From: Candidatus Zixiibacteriota bacterium
GTDB taxonomy: Bacteria > Zixibacteria > MSB-5A5 > JAUVRN01
Direction of reading: 5' to 3'
DNA length: 7,221 nt
Assembly (NCBI GenBank): GCA_030597645.1
Contig: JAUVRN010000091.1
Span: 1 to 7,221, forward strand
The notes under the pieces: generated by a model
Databases searched by the model: none
What the model was told of the DNA's origin: nothing
What the model saw: the letters and a program-made list of their open reading frames with translations, nothing else
Part shown: positions 1 to 6,062 of the stretch, piece by piece
Layout of the letters: each line of letters starts with the position of its first letter
How positions within the stretch are numbered: the first letter of the stretch is position 1
Position numbers and translations under genes: made by a program

Positions 1-271
1 CGACCTGGGCGCGGCAAACTTCTGTCCGTACTTCACTCCGGACGGCAGGCGCTGTGGCCTTCCTTCCAGTCCTCACGCCCGCCCGGAGCGCGAGGTGGGC
101 CGGTTCGTGATCACCCTGGACGGCTCGGGGCTACATCAGATTACGTTCACCCCCGAGTTCGATGGCTTTCCCATGTTCAGTCCGGACGGGACGAAGCTGG
201 TGTGGTGCTCCAACCGCAATGGCACCGTCCGTGGCGAGACCAACGTCTTCATCGCCGACTGGGTGGAGTAA
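1..271 (+). CDS. PD40/TolB-like beta-propeller protein, C-terminal end (partial)
   Basis: This is the last 89 codons of a gene entering from the left; the frame starts at base 2 and ends with TAA at 269-271. Two PD40 (WD40-like, TolB-type) propeller blades are visible. One has the core PYFTPDG, the other PMFSPDGTKLVW followed by CSNRNG, and the chain ends GETNVFIADWVE. That ending is typical of secreted or periplasmic TolB-like proteins, where the blades act as a protein-binding propeller; no catalytic role can be read from this end. The stretch after the first blade (RRCGLPSSPHARP, about bases 47-85) departs from the usual R-hydrophobic-hydrophobic-F-S-S-N pattern and may hide two compensating small indels. 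The gene converges on the M14 gene, with 63 bases between the stop codons. The family call is fairly sure; the exact product is not, because the N-terminal part is outside the window. Confidence 0.8.
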   Translation, partial: DLGAANFCPYFTPDGRRCGLPSSPHARPEREVGRFVITLDGSGLHQITFTPEFDGFPMFSPDGTKLVWCSNRNGTVRGETNVFIADWVE

Positions 272-312
272 CCGCGCGCGGGCCCAGGGGCCGTGCCGTG
301 CGCGAGATCCAC

Positions 313-328
313 TGGCAGCGCTCTGCCG
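313..328. other. Small stem-loop between convergent genes
   Basis: GGCAG (314-318) and CTGCC (323-327) form a perfect 5-bp stem around a CGCT loop, with a possible T-G pair outside it. It lies in the 63-base gap between the convergent stops of the PD40 and M14 genes, where a shared terminator would be expected. There is no T tract on either side, so it is a weak candidate only. Confidence 0.2.
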
Positions 329-334
329 CCGGCG

Positions 335-2101
335 CTAGTACGCGGTCAGTTTCACGGCGGCGGTGTGCATCAGCCGTCCCACCGGATAGACGTTGAGCAT
401 GGGTTCCGCGTAGGGTGACCGCTTGTAGAAGAAGTTCCAGCGAGCCCCGGGATCTGCGGCAAACGCCGAATCCGATGCCAGTCGCTCTTCGAATTCCGAG
501 CGGACGGCAGGATCCGTGGCCAGCATCTCGTGCGCCAGCGCTTCTGAAGCATAGCGCTCCGAGTACTCCTTTTGCTCGAGTATCGTGTCGAAGAACCCCC
601 ACCGAAAAAACGAATCGCGGGCGTCGGGCTCGAGCGCGTGCATGATGAGGCGCGCCCCAACTTGCGCCAGCGGCACGTAGACGGTGCCTGCCGGATAGGT
701 GATCTGCGTGTCGACCGCATGTGTGCGACAACGAACCAGATGATGTCCTTCGTAGGACTCGGCGGCCCAGGAGACCGAATCGAACCAGTATGATTCCACC
801 GGCAGCGTGATCTCTTCGGCCAGTCGCTTCATCCGGATGTCGTGCACACGCAGCCGCTCGATGACGCCGGTCCATTCCTGCGGGATCAGGTAGGCGTGGG
901 GGGCGGTGATCTCCAGGGTCGGGATCATCTGGTTGTAGTAGGGCAGGCGCATGGTCAAAGGCTGTGTGGTGTCGTACCAGATCCACTCGCCGCCGGATAT
1001 CTCACTGGTGCGGGTCTCGTATTCAAAGCCGAGAAAGTCGACCATGACCGGTTCTTCGGCTCGTGTATGGGCGAGCGGGATCGGGCCCGACAATCCGGCC
1101 TCGTCCAGCGAGTCCGCGATGAAGTTGGCGCGGCGCAACGAGTGCGTCTGTTCGTTGAGCAGTTCGAGCACGGCTACCATCATCTTGTAGTTGGCCTGAA
1201 CGCGGCGGCCGTACGGCTTGAGCATGTGCATCTCGACCAGGAGGCCCGGCCGGTTGCGGGCCGCCGCATATCCCGTCGAGTAGCGGGGCGACTCGACGAA
1301 GTCGATGATTCCTTCACGCAGTGGTCTGCCCATGGTAATGATGTAGGGAAAGATCGGTTCACCCGCCTCCTCCATCTTGCCGGTGACGACCGGGACGAAG
1401 ACCTCGTTGCCCCAGCGCTTGACCGGACGCGCGCCGTTGTCGTGACGGGTAATGGTGTAGGTCAGCGCGTACTGGAAATCGGCCCCGTCGGTGACGTGGT
1501 TGTCGATGAAAAACTGCGGCTGCCACGTGTTCCACGGTTCCACCAGCGCACGCATCTCGGGCGAATCGACCTTGAGATAATCACGGTTGAGATTGTAGTT
1601 CTGCCCGGTGGCCCGGAAGCCCATTTCGCCGGGCCCGTTTTGATTGATGCGGTTGTAGGGCGACATCATCTCGTGACCGTCGATATTGAACACGGGAATG
1701 ATGATCGGAATCACGCGGTCGAGCAGCGCGGCCCTCTCCTTGGTGACCGCCATATCACGGATCAGCGCGAGGCACGCGTCTTTGCCGTCGATTTCCCCAG
1801 AGTGGATGCCGTTCTGGATCAGCACGACCAGTTTGTTCGTCCGTGCCACCGAGCTCGGCGTGAAGGCACGGTCGCTGGACACGATCACGTAGTGCATCGG
1901 CCGGCCCCGGGGCGTGGTCCCGAACGTGCCGATGTGTATCCAGCGCGACTGGCGTGCCAGGTCGTGCAGATAGGTCATGGTGGCGGCGTAATCCGGAGTG
2001 CTGTCGTAGCCGGTCGTCTCGGCATAGGTGGGCCACTCGGCGGCCGCCGGGGCGCAGGCCAACAACACCAGAGCGACGGCGTATATCAGGGAACGAGACA
2101 C
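335..2101 (-). CDS. Exported M14-family zinc carboxypeptidase-like protein
   Basis: Predicted 588-residue zinc exopeptidase of the M14 (carboxypeptidase A-like) family, acting in the periplasm or on the cell surface. Numbered from the GTG at 2101, residues 1-21 form a signal peptide ending in AAA before EW. An LLAC at 13-16 could instead be a weak lipobox. Zinc ligands fit H100 and E103 (NGIHSGE) and H202 (IDNH). N172-R173 (YNLNRD) matches the Asn-Arg pair that binds the substrate carboxylate, and E290 (LLVEMH) is the expected catalytic glutamate. The chain is much longer than a bare M14 catalytic domain (about 300 residues). The C-terminal half, including RWGFFDTILEQKEY, is a conserved accessory region of large bacterial M14 proteins. 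I chose the GTG because AGGAGG lies 6 bases before it. The longest reading frame starts at a TTG at 2125 and contains that AGGAGG inside its coding sequence. The gene follows the acyl-CoA dehydrogenase by 64 bases on the same strand. Family is sure; substrate is unknown. Confidence 0.92.
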   Translation of the reverse strand: MSRSLIYAVALVLLACAPAAAEWPTYAETTGYDSTPDYAATMTYLHDLARQSRWIHIGTFGTTPRGRPMHYVIVSSDRAFTPSSVARTNKLVVLIQNGIHSGEIDGKDACLALIRDMAVTKERAALLDRVIPIIIPVFNIDGHEMMSPYNRINQNGPGEMGFRATGQNYNLNRDYLKVDSPEMRALVEPWNTWQPQFFIDNHVTDGADFQYALTYTITRHDNGARPVKRWGNEVFVPVVTGKMEEAGEPIFPYIITMGRPLREGIIDFVESPRYSTGYAAARNRPGLLVEMHMLKPYGRRVQANYKMMVAVLELLNEQTHSLRRANFIADSLDEAGLSGPIPLAHTRAEEPVMVDFLGFEYETRTSEISGGEWIWYDTTQPLTMRLPYYNQMIPTLEITAPHAYLIPQEWTGVIERLRVHDIRMKRLAEEITLPVESYWFDSVSWAAESYEGHHLVRCRTHAVDTQITYPAGTVYVPLAQVGARLIMHALEPDARDSFFRWGFFDTILEQKEYSERYASEALAHEMLATDPAVRSEFEERLASDSAFAADPGARWNFFYKRSPYAEPMLNVYPVGRLMHTAAVKLTAY

Positions 2102-2107
2102 GGGCGA

Positions 2108-2113
2108 CCTCCT
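2108..2113 (-). promoter_or_regulatory. Strong Shine-Dalgarno deciding the M14 start
   Basis: On the minus strand the sequence reads AGGAGG, then TCGCCC, then GTG at 2101-2099. A perfect anti-16S match 6 bases before a GTG, followed directly by a hydrophobic signal peptide, fixes translation there. The TTG at 2125 has no comparable site. The corrected N-terminus reads M-S-R-S-L-I. Confidence 0.85.
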
Positions 2114-2165
2114 CGTGCGATGCAACCGTGTCGCAACCTTCGGATGGGGGGCGTGAAGAGAGCCG

Positions 2166-3326
2166 CTACCTGGACGCGGTTGCCAGCTCCTTCACCAGTT
2201 GACGCGCGATGACACCGCGCTGCACCTGGTTGGTCCCTTCGTAGATCTGTGTAATTTTGGCGTCCCGCATCATCTTCTCCACAGGGTAATCTTTCATGTA
2301 CCCGTACCCGCCGAAGATCTGAACAGCATCCGTCGTCACCTTCATGGCTACGTCTGAAGCCAGTGCCTTGCACATGGCGGAGTACTTGGCGGGGTTGCGG
2401 GCGCCCGCATCGATGTGACGCGCCGTCAGGTATACCAGGGATCGGGCCGCTTCGATCTGCATGGCCATCTCGGCCATCATCTGCTGAACCGCCTGCAGCG
2501 AGGAGATCGGTGAGTTGAACTGGCGACGTTGGCGCGCGTACTGGACCGCCGCTTCCAGGGCACCCTGGGCGATGCCCACGGCCTGCGCGGCCACCCCCGG
2601 CCGCGTGCGGTCGAGCGTCTCCATCGCCACCTTGAAGCCCATGCCCTCGCGTGCGATCCGGTGGTCCGCAGGTATGCGACAATCGGCGAACACGAGTTCA
2701 CGGGTGGCCGAAGCGCGGATACCCATCTTGCGCTCTTTCTTGCCAAAACCAAAGCCATCGGTGCCTTTTTCGACGATGAACGCCGAGAATCCGCGCGCGC
2801 CCTTGGTCTTGTCCGTTCGCGCGATGACCGTGTAGGTCTCTGCTTCGCCGCCGTTGGTGATCCACTGCTTGGTCCCGTTGAGTACGTACGATTCGCCGTC
2901 GCGCGCGGCCGTCGTCTCGATACCGGCCGCATCGCTGCCGGCATGCGCCTCGGTCAGGGCAAAGGCGGCCAGTTTGCTGCCCGAGGCGAGGTCGGGGAGG
3001 TACCGGGCTTTCTGCTCGTCCGACCCGAAGAGGATGATTGGATAGGCGCCCAGGGCGCTGGCGGCGAACGCCAGGGCAATACCACCGCAGACGCGGGAGA
3101 GCTCCTCGGTGACGAGGGCCATTTCGAACACGCCGCCGCCCAGGCCCTCGTAGTCTTCCGGGATGTATACGCGATACAGGTCTGACTGCGCGTACACACG
3201 CACGATGTCCCACGGGAACTCTTCGGTCTCGTCGTAATGAGCCCGTACCGGCTTCATCTTTTCTTCGGCGATGCGTCGCGCCAGCTCGCGCAGTTCCTGC
3301 TGGAAGTCGGTCAGTTCGACAAGCAT
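2166..3326 (-). CDS. Acyl-CoA dehydrogenase (short/medium-chain type)
   Basis: A 386-residue cytoplasmic FAD enzyme that introduces the alpha-beta double bond into acyl-CoA and passes electrons to ETF. The length is normal for short/medium-chain members of the family. The first signature, ALTEAHAGSDAAG, is at about 123-135 and lies in the flavin/substrate region. The second, beginning QIFGGYGY, runs from 336 to D355. E363 in IYEGTNQ is the catalytic base in the position used by MCAD and bacterial butyryl-CoA dehydrogenases; isovaleryl- and long-chain enzymes place it elsewhere. The segment GFKVAMETLDRTRP (230-243) and the following AEMAM also resemble MCAD. Chain-length preference cannot be read safely, and a branched-chain or butyryl substrate is possible. 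The ATG at 3326 follows AGGGGG at 5-base spacing, and this site lies within a predicted stem. No ETF, thiolase or enoyl-CoA hydratase gene is adjacent, so it looks isolated from its pathway. Confidence 0.95.
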   Translation of the reverse strand: MLVELTDFQQELRELARRIAEEKMKPVRAHYDETEEFPWDIVRVYAQSDLYRVYIPEDYEGLGGGVFEMALVTEELSRVCGGIALAFAASALGAYPIILFGSDEQKARYLPDLASGSKLAAFALTEAHAGSDAAGIETTAARDGESYVLNGTKQWITNGGEAETYTVIARTDKTKGARGFSAFIVEKGTDGFGFGKKERKMGIRASATRELVFADCRIPADHRIAREGMGFKVAMETLDRTRPGVAAQAVGIAQGALEAAVQYARQRRQFNSPISSLQAVQQMMAEMAMQIEAARSLVYLTARHIDAGARNPAKYSAMCKALASDVAMKVTTDAVQIFGGYGYMKDYPVEKMMRDAKITQIYEGTNQVQRGVIARQLVKELATASR

Positions 3327-3330
3327 GGAG

Positions 3331-3357
3331 TCCCCCTGTGGCTGACGTTGAGGGGGA
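3331..3357 (-). promoter_or_regulatory. Perfect inverted repeat covering the acyl-CoA dehydrogenase RBS
   Basis: TCCCCCT at 3331-3337 and AGGGGGA at 3351-3357 are exact reverse complements separated by 13 bases. In the minus-strand mRNA the 3' arm contains the AGGGGG Shine-Dalgarno of the acyl-CoA dehydrogenase, whose ATG begins 4 bases beyond the stem. Folding would occlude ribosome binding. The arms are directly visible; a regulatory effect is inferred. It could also slow read-through from the upstream dockerin gene, but there is no U tract, so an intrinsic terminator is unlikely. Confidence 0.5.
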
Positions 3358-3400
3358 ATGTGGCCCGTGACGGACCTGCCGACAACTGCTATTGCGTGCC

Positions 3401-3417
3401 CGCGCGGAGGGTGCGCG
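3401..3417 (-). other. GC stem-loop just after the dockerin gene stop
   Basis: CGCGC (3401-3405) and GCGCG (3413-3417) pair around a 7-base loop, starting 6 bases beyond the TGA of the DUF1028-dockerin gene on the minus strand. Such a stem can protect a 3' end or weaken read-through into the acyl-CoA dehydrogenase, but no T tract follows. In GC-rich DNA a 5-bp stem is easily fortuitous. Confidence 0.22.
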
Positions 3418-3423
3418 ATCGGC

Positions 3424-4683
3424 TCACTGGCAGGGCGCCGTGCCCGACTTGAAGACGAAGTTTACCAGGAAAATGATATCCGCAGACGTGAGAGTGCTGG
3501 AACGATCGACGTCACCGGACGTCGCTACCGGCCGTGGCGGTTCGCCGCCCTTGAACACATGATTGACCATGTAGATGATGTCGCCCGACGTGACGCTGCC
3601 GTCTTCGTTGACGTCGCCGCAGAGGAAGTACTGCAGTTGGACCGTGGCCGTCAGTTCCACCGTCTGGCCGCCGGCATCCACCGTGGCCCGGATGGTGTCG
3701 GTCTCGACCGTGGTGCCCGCCACGATCTCCGCCGAGTACGAGCCGTCGCCGTGGTCGCTGACGGCGAGCAGCGTTCCGGAGCCGGTGTTGGTCAGCGTGA
3801 CGACGCCGCCTCTGGAGATCGGTTGACCGAGACTGTTGAGCGGCGTGATGGTGACCACCGCCGTGTCCGAGGCCAGTGCCGGCAGGCCGGCGGGCGTGAC
3901 GGCCACAGTCGAAAGGTCCGGATCGGCAATCTGTATGGCGCGCCAGGCGTCGAATTCGTCCTGCAACAGGTCTATCGGATCGGTGCTGCCTGTGGTGTTG
4001 GGTACGATCAGGTCGAGGTACGGCGTGGGCCCGTCGCCGGGATGAACCACTTTGATGAATGCGGAGATGGACGACTTGCCGGCGGCGAAACAGCGTACGT
4101 CGGCACCCTGCACCTTGGCCGCCTGCAGCGTGGCCATGAGCCGGTTCTCCAGCGGTCCGGGGGTGGAGAGAAATGCGGTCTCCATCATGTACACGATCGT
4201 CGAGTCGAGGAGGATATTGCCCTGGATGGCGTAGAATGCCCCGTTCAGATGGCCGGCCCAGAAGCTGTTGCCTGTCCCGGTCCAGGATGCAGATGCGCCC
4301 GGACCCGCCAGCGTAACCACTCCGTACTGCCGATCCCGTTCGTCCAGTGCATCGTTCTGAGCGTCGTTGGCGGAGAGCCAGCCGATGATCGAATCGGGCG
4401 TGTCGCCCGCGCGCAACAGGCTGTCGGCATGAGCCTGATTGGTGCCGTTCCAGAATGCCTGCGTGTTGATGGCGCCCACCCCTTCCGCGACGCGTTCGAT
4501 GATATCCGCGCCGGCGATACAGGACGCGCCTGCGGATCCAACCGCACCAGTCGCTGAATCGACGGCGACGATGGAAAAGGTGGCGTGGGCGCGCGGTGTC
4601 AGGCAGATGGCGATGATCAGCGCAAACCCAAGAGTAGACTTGGGGATCACTCGACTGATACGGCGGGTGGAACGTGCCTTCAT
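3424..4683 (-). CDS. Secreted DUF1028 (Ntn-hydrolase-like) protein with Ig-like and dockerin domains
   Basis: A 419-residue exported multidomain protein of unknown substrate. Residues 1-34 form a long signal peptide (basic start, hydrophobic core about 18-29, AHA cleavage site). Residues 35 to about 228 are a DUF1028 domain, starting TFSIVAVD. It also carries EGVGAINTQAF, the QGNILLDS segment at about 154-161, and GADVRC. This family has an Ntn-hydrolase-like fold, and T35 would become the mature N-terminus and possible nucleophile. Residues about 255-350 resemble an invasin/filamin-type Ig repeat (DHGDGSYSAEI). Residues 355-418 are two dockerin-like calcium loops, DVNEDGSVTSGD (357-368) and DVDRSSTLTSAD (391-402). 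Both have acidic or polar residues at positions 1, 3, 5 and 12 of the loop. C355 and C418 flank this module and may clasp it by a disulfide. The ATG follows GGGAGT at 7-base spacing. It leads a same-strand group with the dehydrogenase and M14 genes. Domain calls are good; enzymatic activity is untested. Confidence 0.88.
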   Translation of the reverse strand: MKARSTRRISRVIPKSTLGFALIIAICLTPRAHATFSIVAVDSATGAVGSAGASCIAGADIIERVAEGVGAINTQAFWNGTNQAHADSLLRAGDTPDSIIGWLSANDAQNDALDERDRQYGVVTLAGPGASASWTGTGNSFWAGHLNGAFYAIQGNILLDSTIVYMMETAFLSTPGPLENRLMATLQAAKVQGADVRCFAAGKSSISAFIKVVHPGDGPTPYLDLIVPNTTGSTDPIDLLQDEFDAWRAIQIADPDLSTVAVTPAGLPALASDTAVVTITPLNSLGQPISRGGVVTLTNTGSGTLLAVSDHGDGSYSAEIVAGTTVETDTIRATVDAGGQTVELTATVQLQYFLCGDVNEDGSVTSGDIIYMVNHVFKGGEPPRPVATSGDVDRSSTLTSADIIFLVNFVFKSGTAPCQ

Positions 4684-4772
4684 TTCTTAGACTCCCGTCG
4701 GCACCCCCGGCTGTCGATCGGGGCCCGGCGCGTCATGAGGAAGGACGTGGCTGTTGGGATGACAGATACCCC

Positions 4773-4781
4773 AGTATAACA
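4773..4781 (-). promoter_or_regulatory. Extended -10 promoter candidate for the dockerin gene
   Basis: On the minus strand this reads TGTTATACT: an extended -10 TG, one base, then TATACT, which matches 5 of 6 bases of TATAAT. No good -35 hexamer lies 16-18 bases upstream, which is tolerated by extended -10 promoters. Initiation near 4766 would give a leader of about 80 bases to the ATG at 4683. The opposite strand also shows TATAAC here because the site is nearly symmetrical, so the direction is not certain. Confidence 0.4.
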
Positions 4782-5121
4782 TATGATTCAGCATCATGAC
4801 ACGGCGACTGTGCTCGTGACCGTGATTCGGCAGTGTCGGGCCAGAGCGCCACTCATGCCGCCCCGGGCGGGATCCCGGCGCGCTGTGAAATGGACTCGGC
4901 TGTATGCGTACAGATTGCCAGTCTCCGGCGTACGGATCACTTGACACTCATCAACTGCTGTAACCAAATAGAAGACAAGCAGTTAACCATTGCGAGCACA
5001 CCCGGCGCCTGCCGGCTGTTCAGAAAGGCTTACAGTTGTCCACATTCCGCTGCATTGAGGTGATCATATAGTCGGTACGTGTGAAGCCAGTAATCGTTTA
5101 TGAGACAATAGATTACGTGGA

Positions 5122-5156
5122 AAGTGTGTGCCTGATTTGGCTCCGGCACACGACTT
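5122..5156. repeat. Imperfect inverted repeat overlapping the sigma-54 -24 box
   Basis: The left arm AAGTGTGTGCC (5122-5132) pairs with the right arm GGCACACGACTT (5145-5156). GTGTGCC/GGCACAC is a perfect 7-bp core, then one unpaired G (5152), then AAGT/ACTT. The loop is 12 bases. The right arm covers the -24 box and the spacer of the sigma-54 element and reaches into its -12 box. It could be an operator for a repressor or simply a by-product of the promoter bases. Because it ends upstream of the predicted transcript start, it would act as DNA rather than in the mRNA leader. Confidence 0.4.
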
Positions 5157-5159
5157 GCG
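5144..5159 (+). promoter_or_regulatory. Sigma-54 (RpoN) -24/-12 promoter of the PEP-CTERM gene
   Basis: The sequence CGGCACACGACTTGCG fits the sigma-54 consensus TGGCACRNNNNTTGCW. All nine bases of GGCAC and TTGC are present, and the distance from the GG (5145-5146) to the GC (5157-5158) is exactly 10 bases, which this sigma factor requires. The mismatches are C for the first T and G for the last W. Transcription would begin near 5170, giving a leader of about 88 bases. PEP-CTERM genes in other bacteria are known to be driven by RpoN with the PrsK/PrsR two-component system, which makes the placement meaningful. The regulator genes are not in this window. Confidence 0.65.
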
Positions 5160-5257
5160 GTAGCACTGGCCGTGAGAGTGCACATGAGAGCTAGTGTAAG
5201 TGACTATTTGAGAACAAGTTAAACCAGACATCATGGCAAAGCGAGAGTAGAGAAACA

Positions 5258-5953
5258 ATGAAAAAAATCAGTCTAGTGCTGGCCGGTCTGCTGTTGATTG
5301 CACCTTCTGCGCAGGCCATCCCTCACCTTCAGCTCTATATCGAAGGTGCCACATATGATGCGGGTCTTGAGAGCTGGGTCACGACTGCGAGCAGTTTCAA
5401 ACTCTGGGTCATCGGCGATGTGGGGGCATCGGGGACGATCTTCGACGTCAAATTGGCCGCATCTATGTACGGAACCAGTGGTTCAATCTCTATAACTGCA
5501 TCCACCGCCAACGGCATTTTTGACCCGTCGACGCCGGATGTCCCAATCGGCCTGGGTATGGATGAGACTCAGTTCATGCCGGGCGGAGTCAACTACTCGC
5601 CTGTGTTCAACCATCCGGTTGCCACTCATGCCGAGTATGCGGACGCGGATTTTCATGAGTTCTGGCGCCTCGGTGACTTCGACCAGACGGACTCGCCTAT
5701 CGGCGATTTCATCGACGGCTACCCAAGCACCTTTCCGCACTCGGGCCAGATCAACGCCTATGATGTCTCCGTTACCGGCTGGGGTCCGGTCCACTGGGAT
5801 GCCTTCAATCACACGGTGAGTTCGAATCCGGGTGAAAAATACTGGTTCGTGCCCCCGTCGCACGACGCCACGGCCTTCCCCGAGCCCGGCACACTGGCCC
5901 TCCTGGGTCTGGGCCTCGCGGGTGCCGGTCTGAGATTCCGTCGCCGCAAGTAA
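5258..5953 (+). CDS. PEP-CTERM sorting domain-containing surface protein
   Basis: A 231-residue exported protein. Residues 1-20 are a clear signal peptide (MKK start, hydrophobic core, AQA cleavage site). Residues 21 to about 205 form the mature domain. It begins IPHLQLYIEGATYD, is rich in Asp, His, Gly and aromatic residues, and has no cysteine. I recognise no enzyme motif; the start resembles PEP-CTERM proteins annotated as choice-of-anchor N, which I offer only tentatively. Residues 207-231 are the sorting signal: PEP at 208-210, a Gly/Leu-rich membrane segment, and a basic tail RFRRRK. Exosortase would cut near PEP and attach the protein to the envelope or release it into the exopolysaccharide/floc matrix. 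The start is fixed by the signal peptide, although the Shine-Dalgarno is weak (GAGAG/TAGAG at 5243-5252). The gene has its own sigma-54 promoter and terminator, so it is probably monocistronic. No exosortase gene is in the window. Confidence 0.9.
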   Translation: MKKISLVLAGLLLIAPSAQAIPHLQLYIEGATYDAGLESWVTTASSFKLWVIGDVGASGTIFDVKLAASMYGTSGSISITASTANGIFDPSTPDVPIGLGMDETQFMPGGVNYSPVFNHPVATHAEYADADFHEFWRLGDFDQTDSPIGDFIDGYPSTFPHSGQINAYDVSVTGWGPVHWDAFNHTVSSNPGEKYWFVPPSHDATAFPEPGTLALLGLGLAGAGLRFRRRK

Positions 5954-5983
5954 GACCAGGAAATCACCTTAGGAGCAACACTG

Positions 5984-6014
5984 GGCGCCATCTTCGGACG
6001 GCGCCTTTTTTCTT
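5984..6014 (+). terminator. Rho-independent terminator of the PEP-CTERM gene
   Basis: GGCGCC (5984-5989) and GGCGCC (6000-6005) form a 6-bp GC stem with a 10-base loop. Six T bases follow at once (6006-6011), then CTT. It lies 30 bases after the stop codon at 5951-5953. Stem, position and T tract all fit an intrinsic terminator. This separates the PEP-CTERM transcript from lepB. Confidence 0.88.
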
Positions 6015-6062
6015 GACATATTGCAGGGCCCGGAGCGGTCAGGACGTCCCACAAGCTTGCCA

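Larger units (their letters stand above)
4684..5257. other. Divergent intergenic region with promoters and dyads
   Basis: These 574 bases separate the divergently transcribed dockerin and PEP-CTERM genes, and I see no credible gene in them. The first half is GC-rich and the last 300 bases are clearly richer in A and T. The region holds an extended -10 candidate facing left (4773-4781) and a sigma-54 element facing right (5144-5159). Several short perfect dyads are present: CCGCC/GGCGG at 4858-4870, CTGTA/TACAG at 4900-4913, AACTGCT/AGCAGTT at 4953-4984, CCGGC/GCCGG at 5002-5015, and GCACT/AGTGC at 5163-5181. Those at 4900-5015 lie roughly 130-250 bases upstream of the sigma-54 element, the distance at which enhancer-binding activators usually sit. 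Their function is inferred only. Confidence 0.6.

Noticed and set aside
842..2212. 456-codon open frame on the plus strand opposite the M14 gene
   Set aside because: It is antisense to a gene with clear M14 motifs. Its Arg/Asp/His/Val-rich translation shows no domain and is the usual by-product of GC-rich third codon positions.
3358..4557. 399-codon open frame on the plus strand opposite the DUF1028-dockerin gene
   Set aside because: It mirrors the real gene codon for codon, has no recognisable motif, no ribosome-binding site that stands out, and low-complexity Arg/Gly/Val composition.
4941..4946. TTGACA resembling a -35 box in the intergenic region
   Set aside because: No acceptable -10 hexamer lies 16-18 bases downstream on the plus strand (4963-4970 read ACCAAATA), so a promoter is not supported.
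4687..4947. 86-codon minus-strand frame between the dockerin and PEP-CTERM genes
   Set aside because: It has no motif, no good Shine-Dalgarno, and covers the putative promoter of the dockerin gene. Its composition (Pro, His, Gly, Arg) looks random.
5036..5044. TTGTCCACA, a DnaA-box-like 9-mer
   Set aside because: It is a single copy with no second box, no AT-rich unwinding element and no origin-linked genes nearby. One match is expected by chance.
5064..5258. 64-codon minus-strand frame upstream of the PEP-CTERM gene
   Set aside because: It overlaps the sigma-54 promoter and leader, has no recognisable sequence or ribosome-binding site, and lies in AT-richer non-coding DNA.
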